Shown one piece after another: positions 1-6,787 of a DNA stretch of 8,486 nt. Under the pieces are notes generated by a model. The model was not told the DNA's origin. It saw nothing but the letters and a program-made list of their open reading frames with translations, and made no database searches. This DNA comes from Pseudomonadota bacterium. Lineage in GTDB: Bacteria > Pseudomonadota > Alphaproteobacteria > Acetobacterales > Acetobacteraceae. The stretch lies in contig JAKAZX010000159.1 in the NCBI GenBank assembly GCA_021826485.1, forward strand, positions 1-8,486, written 5' to 3'. Every line of letters begins with the position of its first letter. Positions within the stretch are counted from its first letter, which is position 1. The position numbers and the translations under genes were made by a program.

Positions 1-1
1 G

Positions 2-1426
2 CGCCAGTTGCCGGACAAGGCGGTGAGCCTGCTCGACACCGCCTCGGCCCGCGTGGCGGTCAGCCAGCATGCGGTGCCGCCGATGGTGGACGATTGCCGG
101 CGGCGGATTCAGGCGCTGGAAACCGAACTCGTGATCATCGCGCGCGAAAGCGCCATTGGCATCGACGCCGCCTCCCGCCAGGCGTCGGCCAAGGCGGCGC
201 TGGCGGTGGAGCAGGACCGGCTGGGCGGGCTGGAAACGCGCTGGATGACGGAAAAGGCGCTGGTCGATCGCGTGCTGGAGCTGCGCGCGAAGCTGCGCGA
301 GGCGGCCGAGACGCCGGACGCGGAGGGGGCGCCGGACCGCGGCGCGCTGCTCGACGAACTGCGCGTGCTGCAAGCCGATCTCGCGGCACACCAGGGCGAA
401 ACCCCGCTGATCCTGCCGAGCGTGGACGAGCAGGCGGTGGCCGCCGTGGTGGAGGACTGGACCGGCATCCCGGTCGGCCGGATGGTGAAGAACGAGGTGC
501 AGGCGGTGCTGAACCTCGCCGCCACCCTGGGCAAACGGGTGATCGGCCAGGACCACGCGCTGGCCGCCATCGCCAAGCGGGTGCAGACGGCGCGCGCGGG
601 GCTGGACAATCCGCAAAAGCCCATTGGCGTGTTCATGCTCTGCGGCCCGTCCGGCGTGGGCAAGACGGAAACCGCCATCGCGCTGGCCGAGCAGCTGTAC
701 GGCGGCGAACAGAACCTGATCACCATCAACATGAGCGAGTTCCAGGAGGCGCACACCGTCTCCACGCTCAAGGGCGCGCCACCCGGCTATGTCGGCTACG
801 GCGAGGGCGGCGTGCTCACCGAGGCGGTCCGGAGAAAGCCGTATTCCGTGGTGCTGCTCGACGAGGTGGAGAAGGCCCACCCCGACGTGCACGAAATCTT
901 CTTCCAGGTGTTCGACAAGGGCATCATGGAGGACGGCGAGGGAAGGCTGATCGACTTCAAGAACACGCTGATCATCCTGACCTCCAATGTCGGCACCGAC
1001 CTCATCATGTCGATGTGCGCCGACCCGGAGCTGATCCCGGAAATCGACGACATCGCCAAAGCATTGCGCCAGCCGCTGCTGAAAGTGTTCCCGCCGGCGC
1101 TGCTGGGGCGGTTGCTGGTGGTGCCGTACTACCCGCTGAGCGATGCGATGATGGCCGACATCATCCGCCTGCAACTCGGCCGCATCGCGCGCCGCATCGG
1201 CGATCACCACAAGGTGCCGTTCACCTACGAGCCCGAGGTGGTAACACTGATCGGCAGCCGCTGCACCGAGCCCGAAAGCGGCGGGCGCATGATCGACGCG
1301 ATCCTGACCAACACCATGCTGCCGGCGATCAGTGCCGCCTTCCTCACCCGCTTGCTGGAGGGGGCGCCGATCGCGCGCGTGCATGTCGGCGTGGAGGGCG
1401 CGGAGTTCACGTACGCGTTCGACTGA
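2..1426 (+). CDS. tssH: TssH/ClpV, T6SS sheath-disassembly AAA+ ATPase (5' partial)
   Basis: Hexameric Clp/Hsp100 ATPase that in T6SS extracts and recycles subunits of the contracted TssB/TssC sheath in the cytoplasm. The reading frame is open at the left edge; the first codons read RQLPDKAVSLLDTA, the end of the first AAA+ domain, so the N-domain and first nucleotide-binding domain lie outside. The 474 residues present hold the coiled-coil middle domain (about nt 60-400) and the second AAA+ domain: Walker A GPSGVGKT (nt 644-667), Walker B VVLLDEVE (nt 848-871), sensor-1 TSN, the arginine in LLGR and the sensor-2 GGR. The stretches INMSEFQEAHTVSTLKG and GGRMIDAILTNT separate ClpV from ClpB, which lacks them in this form. 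All catalytic motifs look intact. A full ClpV is roughly 850-900 residues, so about half is missing. It is followed 55 bp later by the zincin-repeat gene on the same strand, probably one transcript. Confidence 0.96.
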   Translation, partial: RQLPDKAVSLLDTASARVAVSQHAVPPMVDDCRRRIQALETELVIIARESAIGIDAASRQASAKAALAVEQDRLGGLETRWMTEKALVDRVLELRAKLREAAETPDAEGAPDRGALLDELRVLQADLAAHQGETPLILPSVDEQAVAAVVEDWTGIPVGRMVKNEVQAVLNLAATLGKRVIGQDHALAAIAKRVQTARAGLDNPQKPIGVFMLCGPSGVGKTETAIALAEQLYGGEQNLITINMSEFQEAHTVSTLKGAPPGYVGYGEGGVLTEAVRRKPYSVVLLDEVEKAHPDVHEIFFQVFDKGIMEDGEGRLIDFKNTLIILTSNVGTDLIMSMCADPELIPEIDDIAKALRQPLLKVFPPALLGRLLVVPYYPLSDAMMADIIRLQLGRIARRIGDHHKVPFTYEPEVVTLIGSRCTEPESGGRMIDAILTNTMLPAISAAFLTRLLEGAPIARVHVGVEGAEFTYAFD

Positions 1427-1442
1427 GGCGGCGAGGCCGCCT
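1426..1442 (+). other. Small hairpin after tssH stop
   Basis: AGGCGGC and GCCGCCT form a perfect 7-bp stem around a 3-base loop, beginning at the last base of the tssH stop codon. No T-run follows, so it is not a canonical terminator. It may act as an mRNA-stabilising or attenuating intercistronic hairpin. Just downstream TCGATTCCG occurs twice (1443-1451 and 1458-1466, 15 bp apart), with no evident function. Confidence 0.4.
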
Positions 1443-1465
1443 TCGATTCCGCTTTGATCGATTCC

Positions 1466-1473
1466 GGGGAGGA
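1466..1473 (+). promoter_or_regulatory. Ribosome binding site for the zincin-repeat gene
   Basis: GGGGAGGA lies 8 bases before the ATG at 1482. This strong Shine-Dalgarno fixes the start of the 1094-residue protein. No convincing separate promoter is visible in the 55-bp gap. Confidence 0.7.
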
Positions 1474-1481
1474 ATACGGCG

Positions 1482-4400
1482 ATGTCGCAAACCACGGAGA
1501 CGGCCACACCCCCGAAGCAGGACACCAACGCCGAGGCGCAGGACAGGTGGGTCACCACCTTCACCGGCGTCGAGGCGCGGCGGGGCGCCATCGCCATCGG
1601 CGAGGATCGTGCCCCGCCGCGGCCGACGTGGCAGGATGCCACGCCGAGCGATCCGACCGCCCCGAAGATGGAGCAGCCGCGCGACCTCAAGCTGGCGGAG
1701 ATCGACGCGGCGCTGCTGGGGCTGACCCAGGCGGCCGACGAGATCGGCGCCCCGCTCGGCCGCGCTGGCGTCGAGCCCGATATCACCCGGGCGAAAGAAG
1801 GCCGCGACGCACTGGCCAGCGCCGCCGACCGGGGCGAGATCGCCAAACAACTCGCCGCCGCCCCGGCGCTGCTCGAAGGCATCGAGGCGGCGCGGCTGGC
1901 GGCGGTGAAGGACAAGGCGGACGGCGAGACCCTCGCCGCCAAGAAGCTTGAGGTGGGCAACGCGCTCGCCGAACTCGGCAAAGCGGCGGACGAGATCGGC
2001 GCACCGCTGAAGCGCGCGGCGATCGACCCCGCCGTGGAGGAGTTGACCAAGGCACACGCGGCGATGGGCCAGGCCACCACGCGCGAGCAGGTGGCCGAGC
2101 AGATCAACGGCGCCGGCGCGCTGCTGGGCAAGATCGGCGAGGCGACGCAGGCGGCCCGGAAGGACAAGGCCGATTGCGAGACGCTGGCCGAGAAGACCCG
2201 CGTGGCGGATGAGGCGCTGAAGCAACTCAACAGCGACGCTGACGGCATCGGCGCACCGCTCGGCCGTACCGCGGTACAGGGCGAGATCGACAAACTCACC
2301 CAGGCGCTGGCCGGCCTCGGCAAGGCGGCCACGCGCGAGGCGTTGGCCAAGGAGATCGAGACCGCCGAGGCGCTGCCCGGCCAGATCGCCGAAGCCGGCA
2401 AGGCGATCGAGAAGGACAAACAGTCCATCCTCGCGCTGGCTGCCGAGAAGGAGAAGGTGCGGCTGGCGCTGGAAGCGGTGGAGACCGCGGCGGGACAGAT
2501 TGGCGCGCCGCTGTTGCGCACCGCCATCGACCCGCAGATCAACGGCGTCAAGCAGCAGGCCGAGGCGCTGACCACCGCCGCGACGCGCGAGACCATCAAT
2601 CAGCAGGTCGCCGCCGCTCCGACGCTGCTGGGCGAGATCGAAAAGGTCCGCCTCGCCGCGGTGAAGGACAAGGACGACTGCGCCAATCTCGTGAAGGCGC
2701 AAGACGACGCCACCAAGGCCTATGTGCTGCTTGATACGGCGGTGAAGGCCATCACCGGGGCGCCGGCGCAAAAGAGCGTCGCCGACACGGTGAAGGGAAT
2801 CGACATACGGCGCGACGCGCTCCTCCAGGCCGGCGACCGCACCGAGATCGACAAGCAAATCAAGGCCGCGCCACAGTTTCTGCTGGACATCGCCAGCGCG
2901 CAGCAGGCGGCGGAACAGGCGGAACTCGGCTGGCAGGACGTGCTGGCCAAGAAGGTCAAGGCCGAGAAGACGCTCAAGACCGTGAAAAGCCGGCTGACCT
3001 GGCTGCCGGACGGCCAGAACAAGACCGATCTGACCAAGGAACGCGACGCCATCGTCGAAACGCTGGCCAAGCTGGACAATGCCGCGACGCTCGACGCGGC
3101 GAAGAACGACGTGGCCATCGCCGGCCCCGCCGCGACGACGCTGAACAACAAGGTGTTCGGCTTCTCGGCGCCGGAGATGGCGGCCGACAGGCTGAAGGGC
3201 CTAGCGAAGTGGTTGCGGGTGTTCGACAAGGTGGTCAAGCCGAACGCCGTCTCCGATACGTACGACAACCTGAAGAACAGCTACGACGCGGCCAAGAGCG
3301 ATCCCGACCCAGGCCCGACCTACGATGCGATCGACGACGATATTTCGGAAGCAATCAAGCATGCCACCAAGGCCTACGCCGCCGACCAGTCGCGCGGGCT
3401 GTTCCTCGCGGAGGCGCAGAAGAATGTCGGCGGGGTCACCAACCCCGGCCTAAAGCAGCAGATCCAGGACGCGCTCAAGAACGCGGAGACCGATCGCAAG
3501 GCGGCCTACGGCGAGGCCACGATCAAGGATATGTATAGTAAGCTGCGGGTCGAACGCGACTACGCCGAGATGTTGAAGGGAGCGGCGATCGGCATAGCCG
3601 GCCTGACCGGCAAGGCGCAGGCGGCGCTGCTGGAAGCCACCACCGCCATCAAGCTGCTCACCGCCGGCACGCCGCCGGAACCCGACCTGACGAAACAGTA
3701 CAAGAAAATCGAGAAGGCCCTCGCCGACGCGCCGGGCATCCCGGATTTCCGCGACGAGATCGACAGTATGAACGACATCATCACCGACGCGCTGGATCTG
3801 GTGGAGCAGGCGCGCAAGGCGGTGTTCGCGGAACAGGCGAAAACCAAAGATGGCACGAAGAAGATCGACGAACTGATCAAAAACATGGGCGAGGGCACCG
3901 ACGATCCGGTGAAGCAGGCGGTGGTCCGCGCTGCCATCGAGGCCCGCTTCAAGGTGCCGCTGGAAATTCCGAAGGGACTCTCGGTCACCACCCTGCCGAC
4001 GATCTACGAGATGCTGGCGATGGTGGGCGAAAACCATCTCGCGGGCCTGGAGGGCCTTGCCTTCGACACCGACCCCACAACCACCGCCAGCTACTACGGC
4101 GGCAACAAGATCGTGCTGAACAACATGCGCGATCCGAACAAAGAGGAAGACTACCAGGACCAGGGCGACCCGGACAAGCAAGTGCGCGTCAAGACCTGCA
4201 AGACCACAGCACTGCACGAACTCGGGCATCACGTCGACGAGATCAAGGACGTGATGGGCAAGAACATGGAGAAGGCCGGTTTCGGCAAGTGGAAGAGCGA
4301 GAGCCTCGACGACGTGGTGACCGCCGTCTACACTGCCTCGTTCGCCGCCTTGGTCGGCACCGGCTCCGGCAAGACGCCGACCGAGCAGGATTTGCGCGCG

Positions 4401-4766
4401 CTGGTGCGTAGCCTGCTGGAGAGCGGCAAGGCCACCAAGCCCACCAGCGACACCGACACGCTCGGCTCGTTGTTCGCCGAATGGGCCAACATCGAGGGCA
4501 AGACGGGTTGGACCGTGTGCCTGGCGATCCGCGACCCGGACGGCAACACGCCGTGGAACACGCCGGTCGAGGTCGCCTCCGGCCGCGCCTATCACGAGGG
4601 CTATGACAACGACTGGTACAGCTACGACGTGGGCGAACGCGCCGCCGGCATCAGCGACTACCAGTGGCGCTCGCCGGTGGAATGGTTCGCCGAGCAGTTC
4701 GCCTTCTACCGGCTGCAGCCGCAGCGGCAGAAGCCCAAGGCCATCGCCGCCTACCTGAGCATGTGA
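1482..4766 (+). CDS. Large repeat protein with C-terminal HExxH zincin-like domain, T6SS-linked
   Basis: 1094 residues; I do not recognise a named family for the whole protein. Seen: residues 1-70 are polar and Pro-rich, probably disordered; residues 72-556 are helical repeats of 84 residues; 557-830 is a further Ala/Lys/Asp-rich, probably helical region; 831-1094 is a compact C-terminal domain. That domain carries HELGHHVDE (H912, E913, H916) and, 155 residues after H916, SPVEWFAEQFAFYR with E1071 as candidate third zinc ligand. This pairing of HExGHxVD with a later FAExFAxY motif is typical of lethal-factor-type zincins, so a zinc metallopeptidase activity is inferred. There is no signal peptide or membrane segment, so any export would not use Sec. 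It follows tssH by 55 bp and precedes the CpXC gene by 15 bp, suggesting co-expression with the T6SS. Likely role: secreted effector protease, or an accessory component with a protease domain. The start is supported by a strong ribosome binding site. Family, substrate and secretion are unproven. Confidence 0.88.
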   Translation: MSQTTETATPPKQDTNAEAQDRWVTTFTGVEARRGAIAIGEDRAPPRPTWQDATPSDPTAPKMEQPRDLKLAEIDAALLGLTQAADEIGAPLGRAGVEPDITRAKEGRDALASAADRGEIAKQLAAAPALLEGIEAARLAAVKDKADGETLAAKKLEVGNALAELGKAADEIGAPLKRAAIDPAVEELTKAHAAMGQATTREQVAEQINGAGALLGKIGEATQAARKDKADCETLAEKTRVADEALKQLNSDADGIGAPLGRTAVQGEIDKLTQALAGLGKAATREALAKEIETAEALPGQIAEAGKAIEKDKQSILALAAEKEKVRLALEAVETAAGQIGAPLLRTAIDPQINGVKQQAEALTTAATRETINQQVAAAPTLLGEIEKVRLAAVKDKDDCANLVKAQDDATKAYVLLDTAVKAITGAPAQKSVADTVKGIDIRRDALLQAGDRTEIDKQIKAAPQFLLDIASAQQAAEQAELGWQDVLAKKVKAEKTLKTVKSRLTWLPDGQNKTDLTKERDAIVETLAKLDNAATLDAAKNDVAIAGPAATTLNNKVFGFSAPEMAADRLKGLAKWLRVFDKVVKPNAVSDTYDNLKNSYDAAKSDPDPGPTYDAIDDDISEAIKHATKAYAADQSRGLFLAEAQKNVGGVTNPGLKQQIQDALKNAETDRKAAYGEATIKDMYSKLRVERDYAEMLKGAAIGIAGLTGKAQAALLEATTAIKLLTAGTPPEPDLTKQYKKIEKALADAPGIPDFRDEIDSMNDIITDALDLVEQARKAVFAEQAKTKDGTKKIDELIKNMGEGTDDPVKQAVVRAAIEARFKVPLEIPKGLSVTTLPTIYEMLAMVGENHLAGLEGLAFDTDPTTTASYYGGNKIVLNNMRDPNKEEDYQDQGDPDKQVRVKTCKTTALHELGHHVDEIKDVMGKNMEKAGFGKWKSESLDDVVTAVYTASFAALVGTGSGKTPTEQDLRALVRSLLESGKATKPTSDTDTLGSLFAEWANIEGKTGWTVCLAIRDPDGNTPWNTPVEVASGRAYHEGYDNDWYSYDVGERAAGISDYQWRSPVEWFAEQFAFYRLQPQRQKPKAIAAYLSM
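1695..3149 (+). repeat. Tandem 84-residue protein repeats (about six units)
   Basis: Within the zincin-repeat protein the motif IGAPL recurs at residues 88, 172, 256 and 340, exactly 84 apart, and the second motif KDK at 143, 227, 311 and 395, again exactly 84 apart. A fifth unit (ITGAP at 424) is shifted by one residue and lacks KDK. A sixth, weaker unit (LTWLPDG near 505, then NAATLDAA) ends near 556. Approximate units in nucleotides: 1695-1946, 1947-2198, 2199-2450, 2451-2702, 2703-2957, 2958-3149. Between the motifs the pattern AATRExI..QI.AA..LL is repeated. The units look all-helical, probably a three-helix or coiled array. Conservation is moderate at protein level, indicating old duplications. 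Confidence 0.85.
4215..4229 (+). other. HExxH zinc-binding motif (HELGH)
   Basis: Codons for H912-E-L-G-H916 of the zincin-repeat protein; H912 and H916 would bind zinc and E913 would act as general base. The candidate third ligand E1071 is at nt 4692-4694 within EWFAEQFAFY. All expected catalytic residues of a gluzincin-like site are present. Confidence 0.75.
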
Positions 4767-4768
4767 TC

Positions 4769-4774
4769 GGAAGG
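4769..4774 (+). promoter_or_regulatory. Ribosome binding site for the CpXC gene
   Basis: GGAAGG sits 7 bases before the ATG at 4782, in the 15-bp gap after the previous stop codon, supporting translational independence within one operon. Confidence 0.6.
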
Positions 4775-4781
4775 CACGCCC

Positions 4782-5465
4782 ATGTCGATCTTCGATAGCC
4801 TGAGCGCCGTGTGCCCGGAATGCGGCACCGAGCAAGCCGTCAAGGTGGTCGCCAGTATCAACGCTGACCGCCGCCCGGACCTGCGCGAGCAGATCATCAA
4901 GCGCACGTTCCAGGAACGTACCTGTCCGTCCTGCGGCTTCACCTTCCGCCTGCCGCCGCGCTTCACCTACCAGCACTTCGCCGAGCACATGTGGATGATC
5001 GTCCATCCCCGCCGCGACCTGGCGAAATGGCAGGAGCTGGAGGCGGAGGCGCAGGAGGTATTCGACAGCGCCTACGGTCCCGATTCCTCGCCGCTGGCGC
5101 GGGAGATCGGCGCGCAGCTCATCCCGCGCGTGACCTTCGGCTGGCCGGCGGCGCGGGAGAAGCTGGTGGCACGCGCTGCCGGGCTCGACGATATCACACT
5201 CGAACTGCTCAAGATGGCGGTGATCCGCCAGGTGCCGAAAGCGCCGCTCACCGACCAGACCGAGTTGCGCCTGGACCGGGTTGACGAGGATGATTTGGTG
5301 CTGTTCTGGGTCGATGGCACGACGGAAGCCGTGGAGGCGTCGCTGACGGTGCCGCGCTCGGCCTACGACGAGGTGGCGGGCGGCGGCGACTGGGCCGCGC
5401 TGCGCGCGCAACTGACCGGCCACGCGTTCGTCGATCTCAACCGCCTGCTGGTGCCAGCGGCATAG
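4782..5465 (+). CDS. CpXC-domain protein
   Basis: 227 residues. Two cysteine knuckles, CPECG (C11, C14) and CPSCG (C48, C51), lie 34 residues apart and would bind one zinc ion. The layout CPxCG, then SINADRRPDLR, then CPSCGF with a Pro-rich PPRFTY segment matches the CpXC family, a conserved prokaryotic family of unknown function. The downstream part, including FGWPAAREKLVARAAGLDD and ELLKMAVIR, also resembles the extension seen in CpXC proteins. There is no signal peptide or membrane segment, so it is probably cytoplasmic. It is the last gene of the tssH operon, 15 bp behind the zincin-repeat gene, which makes it the nearest candidate for a partner, adaptor or protective protein of that gene product. 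The family match is fairly secure; any role in secretion is inference from position. Confidence 0.85.
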   Translation: MSIFDSLSAVCPECGTEQAVKVVASINADRRPDLREQIIKRTFQERTCPSCGFTFRLPPRFTYQHFAEHMWMIVHPRRDLAKWQELEAEAQEVFDSAYGPDSSPLAREIGAQLIPRVTFGWPAAREKLVARAAGLDDITLELLKMAVIRQVPKAPLTDQTELRLDRVDEDDLVLFWVDGTTEAVEASLTVPRSAYDEVAGGGDWAALRAQLTGHAFVDLNRLLVPAA

Positions 5466-5469
5466 GGCG

Positions 5470-5498
5470 TTCCCCTGGCTGCCGCCGCGGCCAGGGAA
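5470..5498. other. Imperfect inverted repeat 1 in convergent spacer
   Basis: TTCCCCTGGC and GCCAGGGAA pair with one bulged C around a 10-base loop, directly after the CpXC stop. Followed by AAAA on the + strand and no T-run on either strand, so termination here is uncertain. Confidence 0.45.
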
Positions 5499-5510
5499 AA
5501 CGACGGGATC

Positions 5511-5529
5511 AAAGGGCCGCCGGCCCTTT
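5511..5529. terminator. Likely bidirectional terminator hairpin
   Basis: AAAGGGCC and GGCCCTTT form a perfect 8-bp stem around a 3-base loop, flanked by AAA and TTT, so the structure reads similarly on both strands. It lies between the convergent CpXC and reverse-strand genes. The T-run is only three bases, so its strength is uncertain. Confidence 0.55.
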
Positions 5530-5535
5530 GCGGGT

Positions 5536-5552
5536 CGAGGGCAGCGCCCTCG
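5536..5552. other. Inverted repeat 3 in convergent spacer
   Basis: CGAGGGC and GCCCTCG pair perfectly (7 bp, 3-base loop) 12 bases before the end of the reverse-strand gene. Together with the preceding hairpin it resembles the dispersed palindromic units common in high-GC alphaproteobacterial spacers; that resemblance is from memory. Confidence 0.45.
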
Positions 5553-5564
5553 CCTTGCCTTGCC

Positions 5565-6662
5565 TCAGTGCACCGACTTGGCCAGTGCCGCCAGCATCCC
5601 GCCGACGGTTGCGCGCAGTTGCAGCGGCACGAACGGGTTGGCGTCCAGTTCGGCCATGGTTTCGTCGCCGGAGACGAAGGTCTGGTGGTTCTGGATCAGC
5701 ACGCGCGCCTCGGCGACCAGGGTTGCCTGCGATGCCGGGTCGAGCGTCTTCGCCGCCGCGTCCAGCTTCAGCGAGAGGCTTTCGTCCAGCATGTCCAGCA
5801 GTGGCGTCACCCGCGCGGTGTAGGCGGCATCCAGCTTGGCGGCGAGGTCGCCGTCCGTGTAGGTGGCGAGGAGTTCGGCGCGCAGTTTCTCGATGTCGCT
5901 TTCGACCCGTTCGCGCGTGGCCTGCCAGATCTTGCTGGATTTCTCGAAGGCTTCGCGGCTTGCCCCGGTGGCGCCGGCGGCCACCGCGTCCAGCGCGCGG
6001 CGCAGTTGCTCGATCGTGGTCGCGGCGTAGGTGAGGTTGCCGGTCTTGATGTTCACCTGTGCGTCGGTGGCGAACTTGGCGAGTTGCTCCTTCAGCAGCG
6101 GCGCCTTGGCGACAGCGCCGGGGATGCGCTTGACCTGTTCGGTCAGCAGCCGGGTCAGTTCCGCCGGATCGAGTTTCGGGGCCTGCGGCTGCGGCGGGGC
6201 GGGGCCGAGCGGCGGGGCCGGCGGCACGCCGGTGGTGGCGGTCGTCGTGGTGTCCTCGGACTCGCCGCCCTTGCCTTCCTGCTCTTCTTCCTCGCTGTGC
6301 TTTTCGACCACCGTGCCGTCGTCGAGCAGGATCTCGACCTTGGTGTAGCCGGTGCCCTTCAGCGTCTTGACCAGCTTGCGCGCGGCGCCGGAGACCTGCT
6401 TGTTGATGCGGAACTTCACCAGCTTGGGGTCGGCCTCGACATCGACGAGGGCGACACCGAAGCGGGTGTTGTTGGCGTCGGGGAATTCCTTGAGCAGGTC
6501 CTTTTCGACCCCGCGCGCGCCCTTGACCTTGTCCAGCATCAGCAGGGCGGTGGTCTTGTCCTTGCCCTGGCCGAAGGCGCAGTTGACCGGCTCCTGCTTG
6601 GATTTCGCCAGCAGGCGCTTCATCTCCTGCTTGTCCATGCCGGTGTTGACTTCGCCCGCCAT
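5565..6662 (-). CDS. Two-domain protein of unknown function, T6SS-linked
   Basis: 365 residues, not identified by name. Residues 8-121 look like a compact alpha/beta domain beginning MDKQEMKRLLAKSKQEPVNC and containing GKDKTTALLMLDK and LKGTGYTKVEILLDDG. Residues 122-165 are a low-complexity linker: an acidic run, a Thr run, then Pro-rich. Residues 166-365 are mainly helical, with KTGNLTYAATTIEQL and an ending ANPFVPLQLR before a last helix. No signal peptide, membrane segment or catalytic motif is seen. The ATG at 6662-6660 is preferred because a purine-rich GGGGGAA precedes it by 5 bases. A longer frame from 6767 has no such site and would cross the divergent promoter; an internal ATG at 6638 (MDKQEM) is also possible. 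It converges on the CpXC gene and diverges from the fused sheath gene. An accessory or adaptor role in secretion is a guess from context. Confidence 0.82.
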   Translation of the reverse strand: MAGEVNTGMDKQEMKRLLAKSKQEPVNCAFGQGKDKTTALLMLDKVKGARGVEKDLLKEFPDANNTRFGVALVDVEADPKLVKFRINKQVSGAARKLVKTLKGTGYTKVEILLDDGTVVEKHSEEEEQEGKGGESEDTTTTATTGVPPAPPLGPAPPQPQAPKLDPAELTRLLTEQVKRIPGAVAKAPLLKEQLAKFATDAQVNIKTGNLTYAATTIEQLRRALDAVAAGATGASREAFEKSSKIWQATRERVESDIEKLRAELLATYTDGDLAAKLDAAYTARVTPLLDMLDESLSLKLDAAAKTLDPASQATLVAEARVLIQNHQTFVSGDETMAELDANPFVPLQLRATVGGMLAALAKSVH

Positions 6663-6671
6663 GCCCGTTCC

Positions 6672-6773
6672 CCCGCGATGGTGTGATCGCGCCGAGCTTA
6701 GCACGGCATCCCCGGGGCCTCGCAAACACGTTGGCGACACGGGCCGGGATGCTATCCTTGGCGCCATCGCGGG
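6672..6773. repeat. Paired inverted leader element CCCGCGATGG / CCATCGCGGG
   Basis: CCCGCGATGG at 6672-6681 and its exact reverse complement at 6764-6773 sit close to the two divergent start codons (10 and 14 bases away). As a result both mRNA leaders carry CCATCGCGGG followed by a G-rich Shine-Dalgarno region. It could be a shared operator or translational element, or chance in GC-rich DNA. Confidence 0.4.
6731..6758 (+). promoter_or_regulatory. Candidate sigma-70 promoter for the fused sheath gene
   Basis: TTGGCG (6731-6736) and TATCCT (6753-6758) are separated by 16 bases, each matching 4 of 6 consensus positions. The predicted start of transcription, near 6765, leaves a short leader containing the ribosome binding site. 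Confidence 0.4.
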
Positions 6774-6776
6774 CGG

Positions 6777-6784
6777 GGAGAAGG
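6777..6784 (+). promoter_or_regulatory. Ribosome binding site for the fused sheath gene
   Basis: GGAGAAGG lies 3 bases before the ATG at 6788; the GGAG part is 7 bases from the ATG, normal spacing. It supports this start rather than the in-frame ATG at residue 25. Confidence 0.6.
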
Positions 6785-6787
6785 CGC

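Larger units (their letters stand above)
6663..6787. promoter_or_regulatory. Divergent intergenic control region
   Basis: 125 bp between two divergent start codons, the only clear place in the window for promoters of both flanking genes. It contains an 8-bp palindrome CCCCGGGG at 6710-6717 and a 10-bp inverted repeat described separately. No sigma-54 -24/-12 element with correct spacing was found. A reverse-strand promoter must also lie here, but only a weak TAAGCT -10 candidate is visible. Confidence 0.55.

Noticed and set aside
1407..2858. Long open frame of 483 codons on the - strand opposite the repeat region
   Set aside because: Arg/Leu/Gly-rich antisense shadow caused by GC-rich codons; no family motifs, and the + strand frame has a clear ribosome binding site and repeat structure.
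1695..3149. CRISPR or DNA-level tandem array
   Set aside because: The periodicity is 252 bp, in frame and conserved at protein level; there are no short identical repeats with unique spacers.
3450..5423. Long open frame of 657 codons on the - strand spanning the zincin and CpXC genes
   Set aside because: Composition typical of an antisense shadow, rich in Arg, His and Val; it crosses two well-supported genes with motif evidence.
6731..6752. Sigma-54 promoter before the sheath gene
   Set aside because: A TGGC is present, but no GC dinucleotide occurs at the required distance.
6663..6767. Start of the reverse-strand unknown gene at 6767 (35 extra residues)
   Set aside because: No Shine-Dalgarno before it, the extra residues look non-coding, and it would cover most of the divergent promoter region.
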